This document shows positions 10,801-20,952 of a stretch of 64,000 nucleotides of DNA, one piece after another. The stretch comes from Bufo bufo. Lineage: Eukaryota; Chordata; Amphibia; Anura; Bufonidae. Under the pieces are notes generated by a model, which saw nothing but the letters and a program-made list of their open reading frames with translations, did no database searches and was not told the origin of the DNA. The translations under genes and the position numbers were made by a program. The number at the start of each line of letters is the position of its first letter. The first letter of the stretch is position 1. The stretch covers positions 581,462,471-581,526,470 of the forward strand of contig NC_053390.1 of assembly GCF_905171765.1 (NCBI RefSeq). Reading direction: 5' to 3'.

Positions 10801-10831
10801 GACGTTTCGGCCACACATTGGCCTTCATCAG
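10801..10831 (-). ncRNA. Hammerhead ribozyme core, intact by motif
   Basis: On the minus strand: CTGATGA, stem II GGCCA/TGGCC with a short loop, GAAAC, then the cleavage triplet GTC, all uninterrupted. Flanks can form stem I: AGT before the core pairs with ACT after it, and GCTGT pairs with ACAGC a few bases farther out. Every invariant core position is present. Eukaryotic PLEs are known to carry minimal hammerheads with a very short stem III. It probably marks the 3' end or pseudo-LTR of PLE2, whose body lies upstream on the same strand. Compact stem III suggests cleavage may need a dimer. Confidence 0.8.
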
Positions 10832-11160
10832 ACTACAGCAAAAGGAAAGGAAAAGATAAAAATAAAATGAGCAATGTAATCACATCTTACATATTAATAA
10901 TTGCATAATGTACCATGGCAAGTAACATGGAATAAGACACAGGTATATAAGACACAGGTATAAAGCAATCATTAAAGTCCAGAAGGTTCTGTAATCTTGT
11001 CCTCCTGTCAGTCAGTAGCCGGGCATATCCGTATATCCGTCCAAAGTCAGACAGACGTCCTTGGTGTAGGTACTGTGGTCGGGTCCCATAGTGAGGCAGG
11101 TACTATGTTTGGGTCCCATAGTGAGGTTATCTCAATTGAGAACATATTAAGGAGTATAAT

Positions 11161-11851
11161 TGTAACGGTCACGTCCACACACACACAGGGGGAAGGATAG
11201 TGACCACTGCGCTCCACCCTCACCCCTGGCCCTGCCTACTTGCCTCACGAGTCCTGATGACAGGGGACAACTGGACGACAGTCCCTAACTTAGGATACGT
11301 GCAGGGAAGACAGACAAGACAAAATACGGAACATGAACGGACCGGGTCAGAACCAAGAGAGCAACGCAGTACAAAGGGTTAAGCAAAGAATGGTCAGGAG
11401 AAGCCGGGGTCAAATACCAGGAGAGTAGAGAAGTACAAGAGGAGTCCAAAGAGAGTAGTCAGGTGGGAGCCGAGGTCACAATACCAGGACAGAGGCACAG
11501 TACAGGAGGAGCAGGCAAAGGATCGTCAGGGAACGGAATCAGGTGAGTATTCAGTAGTCCAACAAATAGCCAGGAACCTAGAAATTAACAGGCAACCTGT
11601 GGCTAGCAGGCTGCCTGTATTTATAGTGGGGAGTGAGGGTCATGTGACTTGGCCAGCGTCACATGACCGACAGACCAACCAGTTGAGCACCGAGTGATCA
11701 GCTCGGCGCTCAAGGCAGACTTAGGAGCAGGGAGCCACCTAGCAGTAAAGCCGCCCTGGGAATGAGGTCAAACACAGATCCTCATTCCTAAAGCTAATCA
11801 ACAGGTCTGCGGGTAATGGAGGACCGAGTGCACCTTCGGAACCCCGTTACA
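11161..11851. mobile_element. Solo gypsy-type LTR, TSD ATAAT
   Basis: Starts TGTAACGGTCACG and ends GGAACCCCGTTACA, flanked by ATAAT at 11156-11160 and 11852-11856. It has no internal retroelement sequence, as expected after LTR-LTR recombination. Several stretches (CACCCCTGGCCCTGCCTACTTG and the GACTTGGCCAGCGTCACATGA region) resemble the gypsy-I LTR at 59112-59814, so both belong to related Ty3/gypsy families. It interrupts the PLE2 3' region. Confidence 0.85.
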
Positions 11852-12632
11852 ATAATGTCCATATGAAAAAAGTCCATTGTGTACTTAGATCATCTGTGAG
11901 CATTAGCAGCATTACAGGAGTGTAATACACGTATTGTCATGATAATATGGTTCAGTCACAGTTATATGGAACAGCTGGAGGTGGATCCATGGGTAAATGA
12001 GAGGGATTGGGAGGGGGGGGGAGTTACATTGTGTTGTTTAAGTGTTCCCTTTATTTTTTTGAGCAGTGTATATAGATGACAGGCATAGTGGGGTTAGATT
12101 TAGATAAAAAAGTGACCACCGATTCGTCAATTACCCAGAGTCCAAAGTAATGTTGTAGTACTGATTGTACTTTCTCTGTCACCGATTTAGAAATTAACAG
12201 GCAACCTGTGGCTAGCAGGCTGCCTGTATTTATAGTGGGGAGTGAGGGTCATGTGACTTGGCCAGCGTCACATGACCGACAGACCAACCAGTTGAGCACC
12301 GAGTGATCAGCTCGGCGCTCAAGGCAGACTTAGGAGCAGGGAGCCACCCAGCAGTAAAGCCGCCCTGGGAATGAGGTCAAACACAGATCCTCATTCCTAA
12401 AGCTAAGCAACAGGTCTGCGGGTAATGGGGGACCGAGTGCACCTTCGGAACCCCGTTACAATAATGTCCATATGAAAAAAGTCCATTGTGTACTTAGATC
12501 ATCTGTGAGCATCAGCAGCATTACAGGAGTGTAATACACGTATTGTCATGATAATATGGTTCAGTCACAGTTATATGGAACAGCTGGAGGTGGATCCATG
12601 GGTAAATGAGAGGGATTGGGAGGGGGGGGGAG
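11579..12632. repeat. 445-bp tandem duplication with a foreign 170-bp segment between copies
   Basis: Copy 1 is 11579-12023 and copy 2 is 12188-12632, nearly identical and 609 bp apart. Each contains the right part of the solo LTR plus its flank. Between them, 12021-12190 is a near-exact copy of 16219-16388, namely the last 48 bp of the Tc1 plus adjoining PLE2 sequence. Junctions carry 3-bp microhomologies: GAG at 12021-12023 (source 16219-16221) and TAG at 12188-12190 (source 16385-16387). Confidence 0.85.
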
Positions 12633-13375
12633 AGAGGGAGAGGGCAGGGAGGAAATGGGGTGATAATGATAACATGATATATAGTTTGGCTTATCATCAT
12701 ATGTACCTAGTACGCAGGGAAGATTGTGTTGCAATCACCAGCCTAGAAAACAGGTATACCTAGCTATTACTATAGAGTTGGAAAATATCCTACCTTCTGC
12801 CGCTTTGGAGTGGATATCCAGGATGTTGGCGTCAGGGAAAACGTGCAATTTCACTATCTGGGAAGTGCCTGTGTAGCTCAGGACGCGCGCCCTTATTTAA
12901 GGGAGTGCGTCCGGTAGTAAGAGGTATTGCGCATGCGCAATAGGTTCCAGTGCGTGTCAAGCCTCACTTCTTTGTAACATTTTGTTTTTATTGAAAGTTA
13001 GCCTCAATTCTGTTGAGGATGAGATCCGGTATGTGTCATATCGATGCACTCCAAGCCTCGCTTGGGATGACAGTGTTGCGCACGCACAGACAGTACTGGT
13101 GCGTGTCAAGCCTCGCTCTGGGCACCGTTATGATTATAAGAAATATCTAAAGCGCACATAGTCCCAGTACTTAGTATAGAAGGAAAGTGAAGGTTTAAAG
13201 GATATAAGTGGACGAAAGACAGGGCATACATAGGAAGGAATATAGAGGGAAAGTAGAGTATATGGACATAAAATACATGAACATCAATAATAGAAGAACA
13301 TAAATAATATAGGCATACGACGGACATACGGATATAAGACATATACATGTAACATACCATAACGTGAAAAGGATA
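12633..13375 (-). other. Probable PLE2 3' region
   Basis: Non-coding on both strands as far as I can see. It follows the PLE2 frame and precedes the solo LTR and the intact hammerhead, so it is probably the PLE2 3' untranslated region. A short motif GTGCGTGTCAAGCCTC occurs at about 12952 and 13100. I recognise no GIY-YIG sequence here. Confidence 0.45.
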
Positions 13376-16300
13376 CTATGGATGACCCCAGGATGTGAAG
13401 GGCAGTGTAATTAATTCATCTAAAAGGAAGCTGCGAATCGGAAAGCTTTTACTTGACTGTGGGTGATAGAATTGGGGTCCTTTCAATACATTTGAGCATT
13501 GGAGGCAATGTATGCAGGGAAATGTTCCTGTCTTTTGTTTGTGCATAAATGTCTGTCTCAGGGTGGTCTTAGACGGGCCTATGCCTTCACGATTAGGTCC
13601 CGTAGATTCTTGGGACGGCGTGTACAAGATAATATGGGGTTTTTAAACTCAGCAATATCTGGGTAGGCCTTTTGTAAGAGGGGCAGGTGGGTCCTAATAC
13701 TATTAATTATCTTGTTGACACTTGGGTGAAAGGTATGGACAAAAGGTATCCTGTTAGCTACTCCTGTCTGTTTAACTGGTCTGGGTTTAGCTGTTTCATG
13801 GAGAAAGTGTTGTGGATAGCCTCGCGCTAGGAATCGCTGTTTCATTTCTGTTATTCTGGTTTGTTGAAGTGGGACTGTTTTAACTATGCGGCGTATCCAT
13901 TCAAATTGAGAATATGGGAGTGATTTTTTAGTATTTAAGGAGTGAAAACTGGAAAAGTGAAGTAGGCTGTTACGATCTGTTGACTTTCTGTATAGATCTG
14001 TAGTGATGGAACCGGTAGGCAGTTTAGTAACCATGGTGTCTAGGAAGTTGATTGAATCAGAGTGGTAATGGATGGTGAACTGCAGTTCTGGGTAAATGGA
14101 ATTGAGGAATGTGTGGAATTCAAGCAGGGAGTCCAGTGGGCCCTCCCATATGCAAAAGATATCGTCAATATAACGCTTCCATGTAAGTACTTGTGTACGA
14201 AATAGTGAGTGTGGATAAACGTGGGTCTCTTCAAAGTCTTCCATATATGAATTTGCATAGGGAGGCGCCACATTGGACCCCATAGCGGTACCCTGTTGTT
14301 GTAGGTAATAGTTATCATGGAAAAGGAAAAAATTGTTCAGTAGAACAAGCTCAAGTAAATCCATGTAAAAGTCAACTAAGCTGGGTTGTATGTCCTGTGA
14401 GGAAAGTAGTTTGTGAGCTACGTGTAGGCCTTTCGAGTGTTGGATTGACGTGTATAGACTTACTACGTCCCATGTTACTAAAAAGGTATTAGCGGATAGT
14501 GGGGGTAGATCATCAAGTAGAGTTAGGAAAGAGGATGTGTCAAGTAAAAACGATTTAGTGCCTTGAATTATGGGAGTCAGGACTTTTTCCAGCAGAATGG
14601 ATAAAGGTGAAAGGACAGAATCAGTGGAGGCCACCACCAGTTGGCCTGGAGGATTCAAAAGATCCTTGTGTACTTTGAGTAGTACACTGCTCAAAAAAAT
14701 AAAGGGAACACAAAAATAACACATCCTAGATCTGAATTAATTAAATATTTTTCTGAAATACTTTGTTCTTTACATAGTTGAATGTGCTGACAACAAAATC
14801 ACACAAAAATAAAAAAATGGAAATCAAATTTTTTAACCCATGGAGGTCTGGATTTGGAGTCACACTCAAAATTAAAGTGGAAAAACACACTACAGGCTGA
14901 TCCAACTTTGATGTAATGTCCTTAAAACAAGTCAGAATGAGGCTCAGTAGTGTGTGTGGCCTCCACGTGCCTGTATGACCTCCCTACAACGCCTGTGCAT
15001 GCTCCTGATGAGGTGGCGGACGGTCTCCTGAGGGATCTCCTCCCAGACCTGGACTAAAGCATCTGCCAACTCCTGGACAGTCTGTGGTGCAACGTGACGT
15101 TGGTGGATAGAGCGAGACATGATGTCCCAGATGTGCTCAATTGGATTCAGGTCTGGGGAACGGGCGGGCTAGTCCATAGCATCAATGCCTTCGTCTTGCA
15201 GGAACTGCTGACACACTCCAGCCACATGAGGTCTAGCATTGTCTTGCATTAGGAGGAACCCAGGGCCAACCGCACCAGCATATGGTCTCACAAGGGGTCT
15301 GAGGATCTCATCTCGGTACCTAATGGCAGTCAGGCTACCTCTGGCGAGCACATGGAGGGCTTTGCGGCCCTCCAAAGAAATGCCACCCTACACCATTACT
15401 GACCCAATGCCAAACCGGTCATGCTAGAGGATGTTGCAGGCAGCAGAATGTTCTCCACGGCGTCTCCAGACTCTGTCACATCTGTCACATGTGCTCAGTG
15501 TGAACCTGCTTTTATCTGTGAAGAGCACAGGGCGCCAGTGGCGAATTTGCCAATCTTGGTGTTCTCTGGCAAATGCCAAACATCCTGCACGGTGTTGGGC
15601 TGTAAGCACAACCCCCACCTGTGGACGTCGAGCCCTCATATCACCCTCATGGAGTCTGTTTCTGACCGTTTGAGCAGACACATGCACATTTGTGGCCTGC
15701 TGGAGGTCATTTTGCAGGGCTCTGGCAGTGCTCCTCCTGTTCCTCCTTGCACAAAGGTGGAGGTAGCGGTCCTGCTGCTGGGTTGTTGCCCTCCTACGGC
15801 CTCCTCCACGTCTCCTGATGTACCGGCCTGTCTCCTGGTAGCTCCTCCATGCTCTGGACACTACGCTGACAGACACAGCAAACCTTCTTGCCACAGCTCG
15901 CATTGATGTGCCATCCTGGATAAGCTGCACTACCTGAGCCACTTGTGTGGGTTGTAGACTCCGTCTCATGCTACCACTAGAGTGAAAGCACCGCCAGCAT
16001 TCAAAAGTGACCAAAACATCAGCCAGGAAGCATAGGAATTGAGAAGTGGTCTGTGGTTACCACCTGCAGAACCACTCCTTTATTGGGGGTGTCTTGCTAA
16101 TTGCCTATAATTTCCACCTGTTGTCTATCCCATTTGCACAACAGCATGTGAAATTGATTGTCACTCAGTGTTGCTTCCTAAGTGGACAGTTTGATTTCAC
16201 AGAAGTGTGATTGACTTGGAGTTACATTGTGTTGTTTAAGTGTTCCCTTTATTTTTTTGAGCAGTGTATATAGATGACAGGCATAGTGGGGTTAGATTTA

Positions 16301-16500
16301 GATAAAAAGTGACCACCGATTCGTCAATTACCCCGAATCCAAAGTAATGTTGTAGTACTGATTGTACTTTCTCTGTCACCGATTTAGTCGGATCTTTGGG
16401 TAGTTTAGCGTATACAGATTGATCATTGAGTTGACGATTAATTTCGTCTATGTATTTGTGTTTGTCCATGACAACCAAAGCTCCTCCCTTATCCGCTGGT
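13376..16500 (-). pseudogene. PLE2: Penelope-like RT, interrupted by a Tc1
   Basis: Reading down from 16500: KPADKGGALVVMDKHKYIDE (the PLE signature before the RT), then the gene is opened by the Tc1 at 14685-16266. It resumes as KVHKDLLNPPGQ, VTWDVVSLYTSI, QQQGTAMGSNVAPPYANSYM and the catalytic RYIDDIFCIW, in one long frame (14684 to 13579). After a frame change the linker motif PCIHCLQCSN follows (near 13510). No GIY-YIG block is visible downstream, so the endonuclease is lost or too decayed. It is only distantly similar to PLE1. The Tc1 insertion used the TA at 14683-14684, copied at 16267-16268. Confidence 0.88.
14685..16266 (-). mobile_element. Tc1-N element with decayed transposase, TSD TA
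   Basis: TIRs CACTGCTCAAAAAAATAAAG and its complement lie at both ends, flanked by TA. The transposase reads on the minus strand: paired helix-turn-helix DNA-binding domain ([20 protein letters not shown]) from 15960, basic linker [13 protein letters not shown], first catalytic Asp as LFTDKSRF (the usual Glu after it is Lys), second Asp in LLMQDNARPHVA at about 15260, third in SPDLNPIEH at about 15150. A TAG stop replaces the Trp codon just before the third block (about 15170), and the region between first and second Asp is frameshifted. It cut the PLE2 RT gene. Confidence 0.9.
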
Positions 16501-16506
16501 TTAGAA

Positions 16507-16815
16507 GCGCGTCGGTTAGTTTTTGTCCCCTGAAGGCATCCATACAGAGTGCGGTGACGTCACACGCCGAAATTCCCGGACTTCAAACTGGTGGTTCCCT
16601 CGCACGAGTGATTTGCTGCCGGCCGGAGCATCACTCACGCTAGAAGTTTAAACCAATAGCCATCCGGACACTAGCTTCCCTGCTATAACAAGGAGGATCT
16701 TCCACGCATAGATTGCTCTCCTATAAGGTACCAATCCATACAACTTTTTATTTGTATCTCTAAACCCTTGACTAATCAGCGCAGGTTCCCACTCTGGTTG
16801 TTTCAGAAACCAGAC
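16507..16815 (+). repeat. Right copy of the PLE compound's inverted terminal segment
   Basis: Inverted match to 7207-7526. It lies upstream of PLE2 in antisense orientation, directly abutting the PADKGG reading frame of PLE2 at the word GCGTCGGTTAG. With the left copy it gives the 9.6-kb compound terminal inverted repeats of about 310-320 bp. Confidence 0.8.
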
Positions 16816-17195
16816 TCCTTTTATATACATGTGTTCAGATTTCACCAGTCCAAGCAGCAAACTGTGTTTGGGAACCTAGCAGCGATTCCCTTACGGGTGA
16901 GGAGTGTCAAGTGGCCAAAATTGGCTAAATATCGCAAATTCGAATATTGCCCCTGCCGCTCATCACTATTTTATAGCACTGTAGCCCTACTACTTCTAAA
17001 ATAATAAAATAGTAAATGGCTAATGTTTTAATACACATTTCCAAATCACCTTTTTGTTTTTCTAGTACAGTATTTTTCGCCCTATAAGATGCACTAGCCC
17101 ATAAGACGCACCTAGGTTTTTGGGGAGGAAAATAAGAAAAAAAATATTTTTAACGAAAAGGTGTGCTGTGTGTTTTTGTGGGTTTGGAACTAATA

Positions 17196-17660
17196 GTGGT
17201 CTGTGGATGGCACTATTACTGGAGATCTGTGGATGACGGACACTGTTATGGGGGGTCTGTGGATGACGGACACTGTTATGAGGGGATCTGTGGATGACGG
17301 ACACTGTTATGGGGGGATCTGTGGATGACTGACACTGTTACAGGGGGATCTGTGGATGGCACTGTTACAGGGGGGATCTGTGGATGGCACTGGTAAAGGG
17401 GGTATCTGTGGATGGCACTGTTACAGGGGGGATCTGTGGGTGGCACTGTTATATATGTGCCATCCACAGACCCCCCCACCCCATAACAGTGCCATCCACA
17501 GACCCCCCCAGCCCATAACTGTGCCATCCACAGACCCCCCAGCCCATAACTGTGCCATCCACAGACCCCCCAGCCCATAACTGTGCCATCCACAGACCCC
17601 CCCAGCCCATAACTGTGCCATCCACAGATGTCCCCCATAGAAATGTCATCCACAGATCCC
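17196..17660. repeat. About 30-bp minisatellite that switches orientation
   Basis: Units built on GATCTGTGGATGGCACTGTTA run in the plus direction until about 17452, then the complement (GCCATCCACAGACCCCCC) runs to about 17660. Around nine forward and seven reverse copies. All frames are open over part of it, producing spurious Gly/Trp-rich ORFs. Confidence 0.9.
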
Positions 17661-17671
17661 CCCCCCTCCGG

Positions 17672-17996
17672 TATACTAATATAAGATGTCTTATTCAATT
17701 AATAGTTATTAAACATGCCCCCCAACTCCTAATTGTACCTTACATCCGAACAGCTTCTGTACAATGCCGGCAGGCAGGGCGGGCAGCCGGCGCGTCCCTC
17801 ACTGACGTCACTTGCCTGCGCTCCCTGTTTCATTCATAAAGTAGGCGGCGCAGGCACGTGACATCAGGGAGTTACGCTGCCGCCCGGCCTGCCTGCCTGC
17901 ATTCTACAGAAGCTGTTAGGATGTAAGGTACTATTAGGAGTTGGGGGGCATGTTTAATAACTATTAATTGAATAAGACATTTTATATTAGTATACC
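17672..17996. repeat. Imperfect inverted repeat
   Basis: GGTATACTAATATAAGATGTC at the left and its complement at the right bracket complementary arms that include AACATGCCCCCCAACTCCTA and TACATCC. The GC-rich centre near 17790-17890 is only partly paired. Confidence 0.75.
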
Positions 17997-18207
17997 GGAG
18001 CGGCGGGGCTATACTACACTGACTGCACCGCCCCGCCACTATTGCCGGCCCCAGCTCCTCCTCCCAGTCCCTCCCCGAGTCCCCGCTCGCTCGTACATCG
18101 CAGCTTGCGATGTAAAACTGCAAGCATTCGCCCCATAAGACGCAGGGGCATTTTCACCCCATTTTGGGGGGAGAAAAAGTGCGTCTTATGGGGCAAAAAA
18201 ATATGGT

Positions 18208-18692
18208 AATTTTCAGTATTTTACCAGAAAACATGTTCTTGATGACCTGATGTGAAAATAAAATCAGTTCTTAAAAAGGAAATAGACAGGAATTGAAATT
18301 TTTATACAACAAAGAAACCTGCTGGTGTATTATTGCACATGTAAAGCGCCCACATTGAAGTAATTTTACTATGGCTTTTCAGTTTATGAAAAGGCTATTT
18401 TCACTTTTTTTTTTGCAATATTTACTATTATACTGTGCATGGCAATATGAGTAATACTTTTCTAAGATGTAGTTAAATACTGTTTTCCTTTTATATAAAA
18501 CAGCAGTACAGTGCAGTTTATCTCCTGGCACAAATATGTGGGATAATGATGATTTTTAAGAAACCTTTATCACATTTTCTTTGCAATAAATTACAGGAAT
18601 ACTTATTTGTGTGGGCTCGAAATTAGAGTTTTTTTTTTTTTATTATTTGAAATGCAGTCTGTAACGAGGTATTTTCTATATATTATATTTAA
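18208..18692. other. AT-rich spacer
   Basis: No coding frame, repeat terminus or RNA gene that I can support. Short T and A runs only. Confidence 0.5.
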
Positions 18693-19844
18693 CTCCTTCT
18701 ACCCCGGGCCAGTTTTTACCCTCCTGCCCAGTCCATTTTTTTTGCAAATCTGACATGTGTCTCTTTATGTGGTAATAACTTTGTAACACTTATTTATCCA
18801 AGCCATTCTGAGATTGTATTCTCATGACACATTTTACTTCATGACAGTCATAAATTTGAGTCAATATATTTCCCATTTATTTCTGAAAAATTCTCAATTT
18901 TCTAAATTTATATTTCTTTGCTTTTAAAACAGAAAATGATACCTCATAAAATATTTATTACTTAGCATTCCCCATATGTCTACTTTATGTTAGCATCATT
19001 TTGTAAGTGTCATTTATTTTTTTAGAATGTTACCGTAGAAGGCTTAGAATTTTAGAAGCAATTCTTAAAATTTTTACGAAAATTTCAAAAACCCACTTTT
19101 TAAGGACCAGTTCAGTTCTGAAGTAAATTTGTGGGGCTTAAATTGTAGAACCCCTCCCCCCATAAATGACCCCACTGTAGAAACTACACCCCTGAAGTTA
19201 CTCAAAACTGATTTTACAAACTTTGCTAACCCTTTAGGTGTTCCACAAGAATTAATGGAAAATGGAGATGAAATTTCTAAATTTCACTTTTTTGGCAATC
19301 CATTTTTAACACATCGAGGGTTAACAGCCAAACAAAACTCAATATTTATTACCCCGATTCTGCAGTTTACAGAAACACCCCATATGTGGTTGTAAACTGA
19401 TGTAAAGGGCACGCGGCATTGCGCAGAAGAAAAGGAACACCGTATGGTTTTTGGAAGGCAGATTTTGCTGGACTGGTTTTTAGATACCATGTCCCATTTG
19501 AAGCCCCCCTGATGCACTGTAATATAAGGTGACAAAAATTGCTTTTTTGACACCGTTTTTTTTGTTTGTTTTTTTACGGTATTTATCGGACGAGGTGAAT
19601 CATGTGATATATCTATAGAGCCAGTTGATTTCAATTTTTTATTATAAAATCTGAGGAAAGGGGCTTCTACAGCGATGCCGGTGGATACAGCAGGAGCCCG
19701 CCTATTAGGTACTGTAGGGCCCCTGCAGTGATCGGACGCGAACCGCTCAGGTGCCCGCCTGATCACCATGACTTTATAGTATGTCCAAATGCAGGAGGTC
19801 ACTTGCTGCCATGACGTACTATTACGTCATGTGTCGGGAAGGGG
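18693..19844. mobile_element. TTAA-target non-autonomous element (piggyBac-like)
   Basis: Flanked by TTAA at 18689-18692 and 19845-19848. Ends are CTCCTTCTACCCCGGGCC and the complement of CCCCTTCCCGACACATGACG, so inverted similarity is limited to the first 8 bases. TTAA duplication plus CCC-type termini fits piggyBac MITEs; Kolobok also uses TTAA. No transposase is seen. Confidence 0.6.
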
Positions 19845-19848
19845 TTAA

Positions 19849-20952
19849 TGTTGTATTATTATATTATTATTAATATTATGAGTAGTGTTAATAATCAGTT
19901 TTTCCTAAAATGGCAGCTGCACATGTTACAAAGTGAAAGTAAGAAGCCCGGGACCGCAAGATCACCCATACTGCCGCACAGCCAGCCAATCAGCAGCTAG
20001 CCATCCCCTGTAGTGTTAAAGCCCTATAAAACCCTCATTCCTCGCAATCTCCGCTATAGTCCAGTGAGCTAAGCATAGAGAGAGACGTGGCAAGCTCTCA
20101 TGTGCTAGGGACAGTGTTGCTGAAAATGATTAATAGAAGAATATTGGAGAGGGAGAGTGCAGGGAGACATTTTGTGTCAGTTTTATTTATTTATTCCTAC
20201 ATTTACTTATTCCTACCTTAGCCGTAAATGTAATTCAATACCAATAAGATAGAAGTCTTTATTATTCTGGTGACAGTATGCCAAACAATACCATCCAGTC
20301 TGCACCCCTTAGGGAGGGGCAGTCTTAATGATGACCATCCTTATCTTTTGCTGGCTTTACTTCTTCCAAATAATCTTTCAAAGTCTCCATGTCCTAGAAA
20401 AGTCAGCAAGATGCAAAGAGGGGAGAAATGCGATGTTCCTGATGACATATTCTCATCGATAATAGATGATGTGGAAAAGAAGAAAAAGCAGATAGCAGAA
20501 GAAGGGCTTCCACCTGTATGGCAGGAGAGGGCTGGGGTTGGAGAAGTGGGTATGCCCAAGCTGATTATTGTTCCGTGTTTACTGTCAAATAACCTGTAGG
20601 ATTGCAAGCAAGAACAGCAATAATATGCAGCATGGCCACAACCTGCCCGCACCACGGCCACTCTCTGTGGCCATACCCTAAGGCAGTGGGCTGGGTATAC
20701 CTAATTAATATCAATTCATGACAAATTAATTGGTAACAAGCCGAATGTCTTGGCTAACTTTGGCGAAGTTGCCTAATCAAATTTTTCAAAAATGTGGCCA
20801 TCAATAATTATGATTTCTATAAGTTATAATAGGAAAAACATTAAACTACATTATAGTATCTAGCATCCATTTCTAAATGTATGCTCAAGTACTTTATCCA
20901 TTGGTGTAAAAGACTTGGTTCAAATAATCTCATATGGCTAAAGACTTTTAAG
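19849..20952. other. Unassigned region with a TATA-like motif
   Basis: About 1.1 kb without a recognisable gene. CCCTATAAAACCCTC at about 20025-20039 looks like a TATA box and is preceded by GCCAATCAGC (a CCAAT motif, about 19985), so it may be a relic promoter of a transposon. An open frame at 20270-20599 has a Lys-rich patch (EKKKKQ) but no family I know. Confidence 0.35.

Larger units (their letters stand above)
6874..16968. mobile_element. hAT-L: short hAT element split by a PLE compound
   Basis: The left end TAGTGTTGACCACGAATATT starts at 6874 and the right end GCCGCTCATCACTA stops at 16968. Both are flanked by the identical 8-bp TTTTATAG (6866-6873 and 16969-16976), the TSD length expected of hAT. 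Only 6874-7206 and 16816-16968 belong to it, so the original element was about 0.5 kb and non-autonomous. Its interior is rich in ATCGCGAATATT-like words. Everything between is a later PLE insertion complex. The perfect TSD makes this assignment strong even though the halves lie 9.6 kb apart. Confidence 0.85.
17065..18207. mobile_element. Foldback element with inverted termini
   Basis: The left end TACAGTATTTTTCGCCCTAT and the right end (complement TACCATATTTTTTTGCCCCA) are inverted, and ATAAGACGCAC words lie just inside both. The interior has a minisatellite and a second inverted pair. No transposase; I could not find a clear TSD. The type is widespread in tetrapods as a non-autonomous DNA element, but I cannot assign the superfamily. 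Confidence 0.6.

Noticed and set aside
17276..17698. Gly/Trp-rich repetitive ORF
   Set aside because: A reading of the 30-bp minisatellite; all frames are open there.
20025..20039. Host gene promoter (TATA and CCAAT motifs)
   Set aside because: No exon or ORF of a host gene follows; more likely a transposon promoter relic.
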